A stretch of 64,000 bases of DNA from Bordetella avium (lineage in GTDB: Bacteria; Pseudomonadota; Gammaproteobacteria; Burkholderiales; Burkholderiaceae_B), in NCBI RefSeq assembly GCF_034424645.1, contig NZ_CP139969.1:1240001-1304000 (forward strand), in the 5' to 3' direction. Position numbers and translations under genes: made by a program. The notes beneath the pieces are model-generated. The model was not told the DNA's origin and ran no database searches. It was given only the letters and a program-made list of their open reading frames with translations. Numbering within the stretch: the first letter of the stretch is position 1; each line of letters begins with the position of its first letter. This document shows, piece after piece, positions 24,291 through 33,651 of the stretch.

Positions 24291-25762
24291 AACTCCCCAA
24301 ATTTTTCAAGCGCAAGCCCGCCGCCGAGGCGGCAAAGCCAGCAAAGCGCCGGGGGCTGCCCGAGCACCCGCTAGGCAAGAAAGTCCGCAATCTGTTCGTG
24401 ATGCCGGAGTTTGTGCAGCCTCACGGCGCTCCTGGTGTGTCGTCTGACAGCGCCGACATTGGCCCAGCGCCATCCCCGAAGCCCGGGATGTCGATAGGCG
24501 CGAACGAGGCTCAGCTTGGATTTTTCGCGGTCGGCAGCCATTTCATCGGCTATCAAGTCTGCGCGATGCTGGCCACCAACTGGCTGATTGATAAGGCCTG
24601 CGGGATGCCAGCGCGTGACGCGGTGCGCAAGGGCTATTTGCTCACCTGCGGCTCCGATGAAGTGTCGGAATCGCTGCGGGATAGTGACGGGCGCTTTAAG
24701 GTGACGCAGAACCTGCGCGAAATGATCCACTTTGGCCGCGTCTACGGCGGACGGATCGTGCTGTTTGAAGTGCGCACGGAAAACCCGGACGAGTATTACA
24801 AGAACCCGTTCAACCTGGATGGCGTAGCGCCCGGCTCTTACATGGGCATGTCTCAGATTGACCCCAATTGGGTTGCGCCTGAGCTGACCGAAGATAACCT
24901 TTCCGATCCGGCCTCTCAGAGCTATTACGAGCCCACCTATTGGCGGATCAAGGACAGGGTCTATCACAAGTCGCATCTGCGGATATTCGTCCCTTATCCG
25001 GTGCCGGACTTTCTCAAGCCCACGTACCGTTTCATGGGCGTGAGCGTTCCGCAGCGGATGATGGAGCGGGCCTACTGCGCCGAGCGCAGCGCCAACGAAG
25101 GTCCGCAGTTGCTGATGACCAAGCGACTGACCTCGGTAGGCGTGTCTGATGACGCGCTTGCGAACAGAGAAAAGCTTGAGGAGAGCCTGGCTGCTTGGGC
25201 GTCCATTCGTGACAACTACGGTGTAAAGGTCGGCGGCGCGGATGAAACCATCCAGCAGTTCGACACAGCGCTAGGCGATGTGGACGCGGTAATCATGACG
25301 CAGTATCAGCTCTCTGCGTCTGTGGCCAACGTGCCAGCCACCAAGCTGCTCGGCACTCAGCCCAAGGGTTTTAACGCCACGGGGGACTACGAGCATGCGG
25401 TCTATCGGGAGGATCTGGAGAGCATCCAGGCCAACGATATGAGCCCGCTTCTCGAGCGGCATTACGCGCTCGTCGCCAAGTCGCACAGTATTGATCTGCC
25501 CTCGAAGATTTCCATTCAGTGGCTCCCGCTCGATAGCCCGACCGGCAAGGAGTCGGCCGAGATCGAGAAGATCAAGGCGGACAGGGACGCGGTGTTGATC
25601 GGCACAGGAGCCATCGATGCGGCTGACATCCGCGAGCGCGTTCGCAATGACCGGGACAACGATTACCACAACATAGAGGCGGCAGAGTTCACGGATGGCG
25701 AAGAAAATGCTAACCAAACGCCGCCAGCAGTGGGGCCAGGAGCGCCAGGCGCAGCAATTTAA
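24287..25762 (+). CDS. Portal protein, DUF1073 type
   Basis: 491 aa, ATGA overlap with terL. ATNWLIDKACGMPARDAVRK, IHFGRVYGGRIVLFEV, QSYYEPTYWRIKDRVYHKSH, ATKLLGTQPKGFNATGDYEH and LPLDSPTGKESAEIEKIKAD are the hallmarks of the DUF1073 portal group. It forms the dodecameric ring through which DNA enters the head. Some databases label this family Acb1-like anti-CBASS because of an extra domain in a few members; nothing here supports that role. The last residues overlap the next gene by 68 nt. Confidence 0.9.
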   Translation: MKLPKFFKRKPAAEAAKPAKRRGLPEHPLGKKVRNLFVMPEFVQPHGAPGVSSDSADIGPAPSPKPGMSIGANEAQLGFFAVGSHFIGYQVCAMLATNWLIDKACGMPARDAVRKGYLLTCGSDEVSESLRDSDGRFKVTQNLREMIHFGRVYGGRIVLFEVRTENPDEYYKNPFNLDGVAPGSYMGMSQIDPNWVAPELTEDNLSDPASQSYYEPTYWRIKDRVYHKSHLRIFVPYPVPDFLKPTYRFMGVSVPQRMMERAYCAERSANEGPQLLMTKRLTSVGVSDDALANREKLEESLAAWASIRDNYGVKVGGADETIQQFDTALGDVDAVIMTQYQLSASVANVPATKLLGTQPKGFNATGDYEHAVYREDLESIQANDMSPLLERHYALVAKSHSIDLPSKISIQWLPLDSPTGKESAEIEKIKADRDAVLIGTGAIDAADIRERVRNDRDNDYHNIEAAEFTDGEENANQTPPAVGPGAPGAAI

Positions 25763-26555
25763 GGGCGCGGCGCTCGCTCACCCGCTATCAGCGGAGTTGC
25801 AGTACAGAGAGCGAATGAGCCGCCTTATTGCCGAGATGATCGAGGAGTACGGGCGCGAATTAAAGCGCCTGTACGCAAAGAATCCTGAGATCACGCAGGA
25901 CGCAAGCCCCACGACCTACGCCACGCGGCTGCTGGCCTCGCTCGGCAAAAAGTGGAGCCGCGAGTTTGGCAGTCGTGCGGGCTCAATTGTTGACCAGTTC
26001 CTCGGCCGGGTTGACAGATTCGCCAAGCAGAACCTAGCCGCCTCTCTGCGCGAAATGTCGGGCGGGCTCACAATCAAGACGCCTCAGATGCCCGCCAATT
26101 TAGCGGTCAAGATGCAGGCGAGCACCGCCGAGAATGTCGGCTTGATCAAGAGCATCCCGGCTAAGTTCCAAGAGCGGATACAGGGCATTGTGCTGCGGTC
26201 GATCCAATCGGGCGGGCAGGGCACGGCGACGATCTTCGAGGAAATCCAGAAGCTCGGGCAGGTCACGAAAGACCGCGCCCGCCTGATCGCCGTAGACCAG
26301 ACGCGCAAGGTGAGCACCGCGATCAACAACGAGCGTATGAAATCAGCGGGCGTCCGGCAATTCGAGTGGATACACAGCGGCGGGGGCTTTGAACCCAGGT
26401 CGCTGCATGTGGAATACGACGGGCAGGTGTTCGACATGGATAACCCGCCCATTATCGACAAGACAACCGGCGAGCGCGGCCTACCGGGCCAGCTCATCAA
26501 TTGCAAATGCCGGATGCGCCCCGTTATCGACTTCAGCGGGTATCTCAATGAGTAA
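25695..26555 (+). CDS. Minor head / head morphogenesis protein (Mu gpF-like)
   Basis: 286 aa. Helical first half; then SIPAKFQERIQGIVLRSIQS, RARLIAVDQTRKVSTAINNE, FEWIHSGGGFEPRSLHVEYD and GLPGQLINCKCRMRPVID, the conserved end of phage Mu gpF/SPP1 gp7-type proteins. It is probably bound to the portal and needed for a stable head. Start inside the portal gene's 3' end. Confidence 0.88.
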   Translation: MAKKMLTKRRQQWGQERQAQQFKGAALAHPLSAELQYRERMSRLIAEMIEEYGRELKRLYAKNPEITQDASPTTYATRLLASLGKKWSREFGSRAGSIVDQFLGRVDRFAKQNLAASLREMSGGLTIKTPQMPANLAVKMQASTAENVGLIKSIPAKFQERIQGIVLRSIQSGGQGTATIFEEIQKLGQVTKDRARLIAVDQTRKVSTAINNERMKSAGVRQFEWIHSGGGFEPRSLHVEYDGQVFDMDNPPIIDKTTGERGLPGQLINCKCRMRPVIDFSGYLNE

Positions 26556-27798
26556 TCGACAAACTGACGTAAACGGCTTTTTGCTGGTTAGGGACAACCC
26601 TATCACCAAGGTGGGGGTCTTCCCGTATTTGGGGCGCGAGATCGGAGCGTCGGATCCTGACCGCATCTACCAGGTGTACCGGCCCCAGGAAGAGCTGGAG
26701 AAGCCGGAGACCATCGCATCGGCCAATCTGGTGCCCTGGATCGATGAGCACGAGTTCTTGGGCAAGGACGGGACGCCGGCCGAAAAGAAGGGAGTGCAGG
26801 GAACCACGGGCGAGACGGCGCGGTTCGAGTACCCATATCTGCGCAACAGCATCAAGGTCTATTCGGAGTTCATGAAAGACCTGATCGACCGCGGCAAGGT
26901 GGAGCTTTCGCCGAGCTACCGCTGTCGGTACGAATTCACCGAGGGTACGTTTGATGGCAAGCGATATCACGCCATTCAGCGCGACCTTCGATTTAATCAT
27001 CTGGCAACCGTGAAAGAGGGCAGGACGGGGCCGGACTTGGCTGTACAGGACTGCCTAACCATAACCTACGACTCAGCGGAGTTCATCAACATGGAATTGA
27101 CCCCCGAAAACATTCAGCAGATCCGGGAGTTGATCGTGCAAGCACTGGCGGAAAAAGCCCCCGCTGGCTCGGACGACGACCCGGAAGCAGACCCCACCAA
27201 GAAGCCCGAATACGAAACGCCGGACGCCGTGACGCCGGAAGCGCAGAGCGCAGCCGAGCAGACCGCCGCATCGGCTGAGCAGGCCACGCAAGCCGTCGCT
27301 GCCGCTCAGGAGGCCGTCACCGAAGCGCAAGCTGCCGTGGAGGAAGTCCAAGCGGCCGCCGAGGAAGTGCAAGCCGCGCCGACCGCTGACAGCATCGCCA
27401 AACTTCGCTCCGCGCAAGCCCGCCTCGCTGGCATCCAGACCAAGCACTCCAAGGCTGCGGCCGATGCCGCTACAGCCGTCATCAAACGCGCCCAGGCCAA
27501 GCCCGCCGCGCCCGTGACGAGCGCCGATGCCATCGTCAAGCAAATCGCTGAGCGCGATAAGTTGGCTCAGCGTGTGACGCCGCACATTGGAGTGTTCGAC
27601 CATAGCTCGATGGCGTCGGCCCAAGAGGTTGCGACTTACGCAGCCAAGAAACTCGGCCTGAGCGTGACGAGCGATAGCGCGTTGCATGTCCTGAACGGCT
27701 ATCTGCAAGGCGCCAAACCCGACAGCGAAAAACGGGTGTCCGACAGTAAGACGGGCTCCGCCACCAACACCGCCGCCAAACTCTGGGGGAGCGAATAA
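26548..27798 (+). CDS. DUF2213 prohead protease/scaffold fusion
   Basis: 416 aa from MSNRQTDVNGFLLVRDNPIT. The first 180 residues (GVFPYLGREIG, LVPWIDEHEFLGKDG, NSIKVYSEFMKDLIDRGKVE, LSPSYRCRYEF, HLATVKEGRTGPDLAV) match the DUF2213 maturation protease. The rest is an Ala/Glu-rich coiled coil with near-repeats of AAxEEVQAA, then a compact terminus, as expected of a scaffold. It probably shapes and then cleaves the prohead. Starts within the stop of the previous gene. Confidence 0.85.
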   Translation: MSNRQTDVNGFLLVRDNPITKVGVFPYLGREIGASDPDRIYQVYRPQEELEKPETIASANLVPWIDEHEFLGKDGTPAEKKGVQGTTGETARFEYPYLRNSIKVYSEFMKDLIDRGKVELSPSYRCRYEFTEGTFDGKRYHAIQRDLRFNHLATVKEGRTGPDLAVQDCLTITYDSAEFINMELTPENIQQIRELIVQALAEKAPAGSDDDPEADPTKKPEYETPDAVTPEAQSAAEQTAASAEQATQAVAAAQEAVTEAQAAVEEVQAAAEEVQAAPTADSIAKLRSAQARLAGIQTKHSKAAADAATAVIKRAQAKPAAPVTSADAIVKQIAERDKLAQRVTPHIGVFDHSSMASAQEVATYAAKKLGLSVTSDSALHVLNGYLQGAKPDSEKRVSDSKTGSATNTAAKLWGSE

Positions 27799-27800
27799 TC

Positions 27801-28268
27801 ATGACCATCCCGTATCAAGCACGATCCGTCCTGATCTCCGGCCTGCCCGGCAACCTTAGCCATGACGGCCCTACGCGAGCCATCGCTGCGGTGATCAACT
27901 CCGCAGACGAATCCAAGAATCTGTTTGGCCGCGCCTTTACCCACAAGGCCGGTACCGACACGGTTCAAGTCGGCGGCGCTGGTGTATTCGCTGGCATCCT
28001 GATCAGCCCCAAGACCTACGCGGTAGACGTTGCCTACGCCCGCAATGCGAGCGTGGGTGAGTTTCTCTCGATGGGTGAGGTGTATGTCGAGCTGGCGAAC
28101 GCTGGCAAGGTTGGCGACCCGGTTTCCTTCGGCGCTGACGGCACGATCTCGGCCGGGACTGCCGGTACGCAGATCCCCGGCGCCTACATCGCTCGTCACG
28201 CTCCGAGCGCCGAAACGCCGCGCCTGGCGGTGATCGCCCTCAACGGCCAGGTTAACGCGCCTGCCTAA
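27801..28268 (+). CDS. Head decoration / structural cement protein
   Basis: 155 aa, ATG just after the upstream TAA. Beta-rich with ILISPKTYAVDVAYARNASV, GEVYVELANAGKVGDPVSFG and RLAVIALNGQVN, matching capsid cement proteins found directly before DUF2184 capsid genes. It would stabilise the mature capsid surface. Confidence 0.78.
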   Translation: MTIPYQARSVLISGLPGNLSHDGPTRAIAAVINSADESKNLFGRAFTHKAGTDTVQVGGAGVFAGILISPKTYAVDVAYARNASVGEFLSMGEVYVELANAGKVGDPVSFGADGTISAGTAGTQIPGAYIARHAPSAETPRLAVIALNGQVNAPA

Positions 28269-28283
28269 GAAAAAGGAATAAAC

Positions 28284-29363
28284 ATGGCAAAGACTCAATC
28301 CGCTGTGCACATGCACATGACCGGCTCGCTTGCTGTCAAACGTGGCCCGGTCAAACTGACCCGTGACAGTCAGGTTGGTTTTGAAGAACTGGGGCACCTG
28401 GGCATCGGCATCCGTGCGATGGACTCGGCACTCACTGGCCCGGCTGCGAACAATGGCGTTATGTTTGCGCACATGCTGCAAACGTGGCTGCCGGGAACCG
28501 TCCGCGTCGTCACCCAAATCCGCAACATTGACGAGATCGCAGGCATTACGACCGTCGGTAGCTGGTCGGACGACACGATCAACGTGCGCGTTGCTGAGCC
28601 CGCCGCCAATGCTGAGCTGTACGGCGACACCACGAACATCCCTCTGGCCGACTACCGACAGTCCATCGAATCGCGCGGCCTCGTGCGCTTCGAACAGGGC
28701 TTCTCGGTTGGCAAGCTGGAAGAAGAGCGCCAGGGCCGTATCGGCTATCAAACCGCCGACGAAAAGCGCAAGGCATCGGCAGAGTCCCTGGACATCAGCC
28801 GCAACCAAGTCGGCTTCTATGGCTTCCGCGATCCCGAAACCAACGTCTATGGTCTCCTGAACGATCCGAGCCTGCCGCCTTATTCGACTGCCGCGAAGCC
28901 CTGGCTTACCGCGACTTTCGACGAGCTCGTAACCGAGTTCACTCAGATGATCAACACCCTGGAGTCGCAATTCGGCGGCAACTTCCAGGACTCGATGACG
29001 CTGAAGCTGGTGCTGCCGCTGGGCTACCGGGCGATTTTCAGCAAGTACAGCCCGGCCGCCTCTGGCATGACCTTCCGCCAATGGCTCACCGAGAATTTCC
29101 CGAAGCTGAACATCGTCACTACGCCTGAATTCAAGGGCGCGAACGGTGGCCTGGACGTGGTGTACCTCTTTGTCGAAAACGCAGGCGACGCCGACGAATC
29201 CGACATCACTGGCGCCAGCTTGATACAGGCTGTGCCGGTGCGCTATCAGGTGCTGGGCAGCGAGAACCGCATCAAGGGCTATATCGAGGACGCGATCAAC
29301 GCCACAGCGGGCATCTTCGTTTTGCGTCCCTGGGCGTTTGCTCGCCGCACCATCAGCGCCTAA
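28284..29363 (+). CDS. Major capsid protein, DUF2184 type
   Basis: 359 aa. MAFHMLQTWLPG-like centre (GVMFAHMLQTWLPGTVRVVT), GITTVGSWSDDTINVRVAEP, DYRQSIESRGLVRFEQGFSV and GFRDPETNVYGLLNDPSLPP are typical of this HK97-fold capsid family. The end (RYQVLGSENRIKGYIEDAIN) is the usual closing strand region. GAAAAAGGAATAAAC before the ATG gives a strong ribosome site, fitting a highly made protein. Two terminators follow it. Confidence 0.9.
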   Translation: MAKTQSAVHMHMTGSLAVKRGPVKLTRDSQVGFEELGHLGIGIRAMDSALTGPAANNGVMFAHMLQTWLPGTVRVVTQIRNIDEIAGITTVGSWSDDTINVRVAEPAANAELYGDTTNIPLADYRQSIESRGLVRFEQGFSVGKLEEERQGRIGYQTADEKRKASAESLDISRNQVGFYGFRDPETNVYGLLNDPSLPPYSTAAKPWLTATFDELVTEFTQMINTLESQFGGNFQDSMTLKLVLPLGYRAIFSKYSPAASGMTFRQWLTENFPKLNIVTTPEFKGANGGLDVVYLFVENAGDADESDITGASLIQAVPVRYQVLGSENRIKGYIEDAINATAGIFVLRPWAFARRTISA

Positions 29364-29391
29364 TAGGGCTGGCGACCACAGACGATAACGG

Positions 29392-29457
29392 ACCGGGTTA
29401 ACCGGTTTTTTTTCGTTCAGAAACTGGCTTGGCCGGGGCTTTTGCTCCGGCCTTTTT
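29392..29457 (+). terminator. Tandem terminators after the major capsid gene
   Basis: First: ACCGG-GTTAA-CCGGT then T7 (29392-29413). Second: 9-bp stem GGCCGGGGC/GCTCCGGCC with TTTT loop, then T5 (29431-29457). The pair would cut transcription after the most abundant product and is followed closely by the next gene. Confidence 0.75.
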
Positions 29458-29472
29458 CATATTGAGGCCGAA

Positions 29473-29814
29473 ATGAGCATCTACATCTACAGCACTCTGA
29501 GCGCCGATCAGCTTTACGCACTGGCTGACGGCCGCAATATCAAGATCAACGGCGGCGCGAACGTTGCGGACAAGCGGCTTGTCACGCCCAAGGGCAAAGT
29601 CACGCGGATTGAAGAGAATGATTTTGAGCTGCTCCAGCAGAACATCATTTTCCAGGCTCACGCGAAAAACGGGTTCGTCACCGCTGACCACGGCCAGAGC
29701 GACCCCGAGCGCTTCGCGGAAAAGAACCTTGAGGCCGCCGACAAGGGCGCCCAGGATACCGCCGCGACGGTGCAGAAGCGCAATCCCAAAGCAGCCGCTC
29801 CCAAGGCTGAATAA
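29473..29814 (+). CDS. Phage structural-region protein, unknown
   Basis: 113 aa. MSIYIYSTLSADQLYALADG, then KRLVTPKGKVTRIEENDFEL; the C terminus is Ala/Lys-rich. Small proteins of this form lie between capsid and DUF4054 genes in related phages. May be a head-surface or head-completion factor; not established. Confidence 0.6.
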   Translation: MSIYIYSTLSADQLYALADGRNIKINGGANVADKRLVTPKGKVTRIEENDFELLQQNIIFQAHAKNGFVTADHGQSDPERFAEKNLEAADKGAQDTAATVQKRNPKAAAPKAE

Positions 29815-29815
29815 C

Positions 29816-30241
29816 ATGACCTTTCCGCTTACGCAGTTTCGCGCCATTTTTCCGGCGTTCGCCAGCGTTACGGACGAGGTGGTTATTGCGGTGGCGGATT
29901 GGGGGCAGTGCTACGTCAGTAGTCACGGGTGCGACTGCAATGACAAGCTTTGGATGCTGGTCACGGCGCACCTGCTGCAACTGCGGGCTAATGCAGAGGT
30001 AGGAAACTCGGCCCCCGGCGCACTGGCTTCAGCCACCATCGATAAGGTAAGCGTTTCGTTTCAGGCGCCTCCTGCGGGCAGCTCCTGGGCGCACTGGCTT
30101 AATCAGACACCCTACGGCCAGCAATTTCAGGCGCTCAGCCGCGCATGTTCGGCGGGCGGCATGTACGTCGGCGGTCTGCCTGAGCGGGCGGCCTTTCGCA
30201 ATGTTGGCGGGCTGTCTGTGCGCGGCGGGCGCGTGCGATGA
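29816..30241 (+). CDS. Head completion adaptor, DUF4054 type
   Basis: 141 aa from MTFPLTQFRAIFPAFASVTD. HGCDCNDKLWMLVTAHLLQL and SVSFQAPPAGSSWAHWLNQT plus PYGQQFQALSRACSAGGMYV match DUF4054, gp6/gp15-like connectors that sit under the portal. Ends in ATGA-type overlap with the next gene. Confidence 0.82.
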   Translation: MTFPLTQFRAIFPAFASVTDEVVIAVADWGQCYVSSHGCDCNDKLWMLVTAHLLQLRANAEVGNSAPGALASATIDKVSVSFQAPPAGSSWAHWLNQTPYGQQFQALSRACSAGGMYVGGLPERAAFRNVGGLSVRGGRVR

Positions 30242-30714
30242 AAACCAAGTCCGCGGGCGGTACTGAGCGGCTGAAGAGGGCGCTGGCAGAAGTGTCCGCT
30301 AAGAGCGTGCAGGTTGGCTTTTTCGATACCGCGCAGTACCCGGACGGTACGCCTGTCGCTTACGTGGCTGCAATCCAAGAGTTCGGTTATCCGCAGGGGA
30401 ACATCCCGGCTCGCCCGTTTATGCGGCCTACCGTGAAAGCCCGTGAGCTGCCCTGGGCGAAGCAAGTCGCCGGGGTAATGATGGGCGTCATCAAGGGAGA
30501 GGTCACAGCGCAACATGGCTTCGAGCAAGTCGGCGCCCTGGCTGCGGGGGACATTGCTAGAGCGATCAGCAAAGTTGTCTCGCCACCTTTGGAGAAGTCC
30601 ACGTTGCAGGCGCGGCAATCCAGAAAGAAAACCCCTGGCGTGTCGAAAAAACCGCTGGTCGATACCGGGCTGATGATCCAGTCCGTCACCTACCAGGTGG
30701 AGGAAAAATCATGA
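30238..30714 (+). CDS. Head-tail joining protein, HK97 gp10-like
   Basis: 158 aa. KSVQVGFFDTAQYPDGTPVA, then YVAAIQEFGYPQGNIPARPF-MRPT and LVDTGLMIQSVTYQVE are the standard landmarks of gp10-type minor tail / neck proteins. Coupled by overlaps on both sides. Confidence 0.78.
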   Translation: MKTKSAGGTERLKRALAEVSAKSVQVGFFDTAQYPDGTPVAYVAAIQEFGYPQGNIPARPFMRPTVKARELPWAKQVAGVMMGVIKGEVTAQHGFEQVGALAAGDIARAISKVVSPPLEKSTLQARQSRKKTPGVSKKPLVDTGLMIQSVTYQVEEKS

Positions 30715-31094
30715 TCCCAGGCATTAACTTGCTGGGCCTGGCAGCAAGTGTCATTCAGATGCAATCCGTAGGGCTTCTGCGCTTTAAGGCGCGATTCCAG
30801 AATGCTCGGGGGCAGCATATCAACGAGTACTACCCCGTCGAGACCATACAGGGCTCCTGGCAGCCCGCGTCTGAATCGACCATTCGCAATCTTGGGCTGG
30901 ACGCTTCGCAACGATATTTCAACCTATACACAGCTCGGGATATCAGCGGCGTTCAGCGCGGCGCGGCGCCGGACTTGCTGGTACTCGGCGGCAAACGCTA
31001 TGACGTTATCGGCGTGACTGACTGGCATGCGCTCGATGGCTGGAAGGGCATTCTTTGCGTGGAGGCCGGGCCTTATGACCCAGAAAGAGCTTGA
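30711..31094 (+). CDS. Head-tail stopper-like protein
   Basis: 127 aa. MIPGINLLGLAASVIQMQSV and a beta-rich body (VLGGKRYDVIGVTDWHALDG) ending YDPERA. The size and place, between gp10-like and terminator-like genes, suggest a head-closure stopper; the family name is not certain. Confidence 0.6.
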   Translation: MIPGINLLGLAASVIQMQSVGLLRFKARFQNARGQHINEYYPVETIQGSWQPASESTIRNLGLDASQRYFNLYTARDISGVQRGAAPDLLVLGGKRYDVIGVTDWHALDGWKGILCVEAGPYDPERA

Positions 31095-31602
31095 AGCGGC
31101 AGTACGCCTAGCGCTGATCGACCTGTTGCGCGAGCAAGGTGTAACGCTCCCAGTGCTGGCCGCCTTTGAGCCATCCAAGCAAGGGCGCGTTGACGATGGC
31201 GTGTATTTCTTTCCGGTGGGTACCGGGCAACATGGCTGGCAGTCGCGTAAGTACCTTGATCACGCTCATGGCCTAGTCGCCAAAGAAACCCAGATTGACG
31301 CGCCGATGTATCAGTTTCAGGCGTTCGTTATGGACGACGTGCGAAACGATGCGCAGCTCCTGGCCTCAGACGTTGTCGCGCTGGTGCGCGGGCTTATCCA
31401 GTCGATGCGTTTCCTTCAGCGCATGTCCGCTGTCGGCGTAGGTGTGCAGCGTCCCTCCGAAATCCTTCAGCCGTCGTTTCTCAACGAGCGCGACGACTTC
31501 GAATTCAACCCGAATTTCACCGTCATATTCACCCACAAGAGAAGCATCACGCAGGAAACGCCCCACGTTACGCGGGTGCAGTCCAGCATCCATCGCCTCT
31601 GA
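31075..31602 (+). CDS. Tail terminator-like protein
   Basis: 175 aa from MTQKELEAAVRLALIDLLRE. GVYFFPVGTGQHGWQSRKYL and an alpha/beta C terminus with FNPNFTVIFTHKRSI. It lies right before the sheath gene, where neck/terminator proteins sit. Start overlaps the previous gene by 20 nt; a longer frame is not supported. Confidence 0.65.
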   Translation: MTQKELEAAVRLALIDLLREQGVTLPVLAAFEPSKQGRVDDGVYFFPVGTGQHGWQSRKYLDHAHGLVAKETQIDAPMYQFQAFVMDDVRNDAQLLASDVVALVRGLIQSMRFLQRMSAVGVGVQRPSEILQPSFLNERDDFEFNPNFTVIFTHKRSITQETPHVTRVQSSIHRL

Positions 31603-31610
31603 GGAAAGCT

Positions 31611-33119
31611 ATGTCTATCAAAATGTCCCGCTATGTGCGGATCATCAGCTCGGTCTCGGGCGCGAATGCCGTCGCTCAACGCCAGCTCGTCGGGCGCCGA
31701 TTTACCACTGACCCACGTGTGCCGGTTGGCAAGATCATTTCGGTCAAGCCTGGCGGCGCAGAAGATTATTTCGGCAGCGGCTCGCCCGAGGCGGCGTTTG
31801 CGCTCCAGTATTTTTCCTATATCAGCCCGGCGCCTGCATCGCAGGCTCCTGAACTCCAGTTCGCCGCCTACCCCGACGTAGCTCGGCCTGGTCGCGTGTA
31901 CGGCTACCGAAGCGCCACCACGCTGCAAGAATTTAAAGAAGTCCTGAGCGGCAACCTGTCTGTTAACGTGGGCGAAAATGCCTATGTGCTTACCGGCATA
32001 AATCTGTCTGCGGCAACGAGCCTGACCAATGTCGCCCAGCTTGTGACGGCGGCGATTGCGGCCGCCGCAAACGAGCAGTCTGGCCAGAGCGCGACGGTCT
32101 CTTATGACGCCCTCACTGGCGCGTTTACTGTTGTTTCGGCTGTTGCAGGGCCGGGCGCTGTCTCCATCCAGAAGGCTGCTGCCCCGGATATCGGCGATCT
32201 CATGGCGTTGCAAGGCCCGCAGGCGATCCAGTCGCCCGGCTCAGCAGCGCTTTCCCCGCTGGAGGCGTTCCGCGCAGCCGAGAACGTTACCGACTCGTTC
32301 GGCTCTGCCTCGTTCGGCGCGGCCGTGGCGCTGGCGGACGCCCTCCCGCTTGCCGAGTACGTATCGGGCGAGAACGTCAAGTATCAGATGTATTGGCCGG
32401 TGTCTGCCACGACAGCGGATCAATGGAGCGCTGCGCTGCTTAGCACGGCATCCAATGGGCTGATCCTGAACGGCACGGCGGGCGAATACAAAGAATCCAT
32501 TCCGATGGCGGTCTTGGCCGCGACGGATTACACGCGGGTCAACGCCACCATCAACTATATGTTCCGCCAGCCCGGCGTGACGATGACGGCCGACGTGTCC
32601 ACCGATCCTATGGCGGATTTCTATGATGCGCGGCGCGTGAACTATTACGGGCAGACGGCGAATGCCGGTCAGAGCCTGTCGTTTTTCCAGCGTGGCTACC
32701 TGATGGGCGGCGCCACTGCGCCCCTGGATATGTCGGTCCACGCAAACGAGCAATGGCTCAAAGCCTACCTCACCAGCGAGATCATGAGCCTGTTCCTCAC
32801 GGTCGGCCGCATCCCTGCCAACAATGACGGTAAGGGCATGGTTATGAGCTTGGTTCAGGGTGGTGTCGATAAGGGGCTGCGCAATGGCACGGTGGTCGTG
32901 GGCAAGACGCTCACCGCGTTGCAAAAAGTGGCTATCGGCCAGATGACGAATGATCCCTTAGCTTGGCACGACGTGAAGAACAAAGGCTATTGGCACACGG
33001 CAGACGTGACGCAATCGACAGATGAGTCGGGCGCGACCGAATACGCGGTCAAGTACCTGCTGGTCTACAGCAAGGGCGACATGATTCGCAAGGTCGAGGG
33101 CTCGCACAACCTGATCTAA
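31611..33119 (+). CDS. Contractile tail sheath, DUF3383 type
   Basis: 502 aa. RYVRIISSVSGANAVAQRQL, then ISVKPGGAEDYFGSGSPEAA and FALQYFSYISPAPASQAPEL open the protein; later MFRQPGVTMTADVSTDPMAD, YDARRVNYYGQTANAGQSLS and AYLTSEIMSLFLTVGRIPAN follow the DUF3383 pattern. It polymerises around the tube and contracts. Size is typical and the frame is intact. A tail tube gene follows. Confidence 0.88.
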   Translation: MSIKMSRYVRIISSVSGANAVAQRQLVGRRFTTDPRVPVGKIISVKPGGAEDYFGSGSPEAAFALQYFSYISPAPASQAPELQFAAYPDVARPGRVYGYRSATTLQEFKEVLSGNLSVNVGENAYVLTGINLSAATSLTNVAQLVTAAIAAAANEQSGQSATVSYDALTGAFTVVSAVAGPGAVSIQKAAAPDIGDLMALQGPQAIQSPGSAALSPLEAFRAAENVTDSFGSASFGAAVALADALPLAEYVSGENVKYQMYWPVSATTADQWSAALLSTASNGLILNGTAGEYKESIPMAVLAATDYTRVNATINYMFRQPGVTMTADVSTDPMADFYDARRVNYYGQTANAGQSLSFFQRGYLMGGATAPLDMSVHANEQWLKAYLTSEIMSLFLTVGRIPANNDGKGMVMSLVQGGVDKGLRNGTVVVGKTLTALQKVAIGQMTNDPLAWHDVKNKGYWHTADVTQSTDESGATEYAVKYLLVYSKGDMIRKVEGSHNLI

Positions 33120-33139
33120 GCCGCAACACCAACACAACA

Positions 33140-33162
33140 AAGCGCCAAAGCGGCGCTTTTTT
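33140..33162 (+). terminator. Hairpin between sheath and tube genes
   Basis: AAGCGCC-AAAGC-GGCGCTT followed by a T tract, 17 nt before the tube gene ATG. Confidence 0.7.
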
Positions 33163-33178
33163 CATTTGAGGCCCAAAC

Positions 33179-33640
33179 ATGCACGACGTATCTGCAATCG
33201 GTGTGGCGCTGCGCTGCACCGCCAGCGTGTCCTTCCCCTCCGGGTTCACTGTTACGGCATTCGCTGATGATGCTGACCCGTTTGATCTGCCCGCTATCGA
33301 CATTGCCACACCCGCGATGAATGTGAACGGTGATCTGGTGGTGTTCAGCGCTCCGGTGCCCGTGACTATCACTCTGAATGTGATTCCCGGCAGCGAGGAC
33401 GATGAGAACCTTGCCGTGATCTTCGACGCTAACCGGCCTGGCAAGAATAAGCGTCACGCCGGGGATGTGATCACCCTGGTGGGCACCTATCCAGACGGCT
33501 CCACCATCACCCTGAGCGAAGGGAAGATGACGAACGGTATGCCCGGCAGTTCGCCCGCGTCCGCTGGCCGCATCAAGTCGAAGGCCTACGCCTTTGCTTT
33601 CCAAAACATCGCCCGCACTCGTGCGGCGTCCGCTGCTTAA
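33179..33640 (+). CDS. Tail tube protein
   Basis: 153 aa. Beta-rich: SAIGVALRCTASVSFPSGFT, LPAIDIATPAMNVNGDLVVF, PVTITLNVIPGSEDDENLAV and YPDGSTITLSEGKMTNGMPG, in the form of myophage tube subunits placed after DUF3383 sheaths. Its polymer makes the inner channel of the tail. Confidence 0.75.
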   Translation: MHDVSAIGVALRCTASVSFPSGFTVTAFADDADPFDLPAIDIATPAMNVNGDLVVFSAPVPVTITLNVIPGSEDDENLAVIFDANRPGKNKRHAGDVITLVGTYPDGSTITLSEGKMTNGMPGSSPASAGRIKSKAYAFAFQNIARTRAASAA

Positions 33641-33651
33641 GGGGGTGGAGC

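Noticed and set aside
24287..25762. Reading the DUF1073 gene as an anti-CBASS Acb1 protein
   Set aside because: Size, position after terL and portal motifs fit a portal; the anti-CBASS name is a database carry-over and no Acb1 catalytic pattern was seen.
27699..29081. Long minus-strand frame opposite the capsid genes
   Set aside because: Antisense shadow of the cement and major capsid genes.
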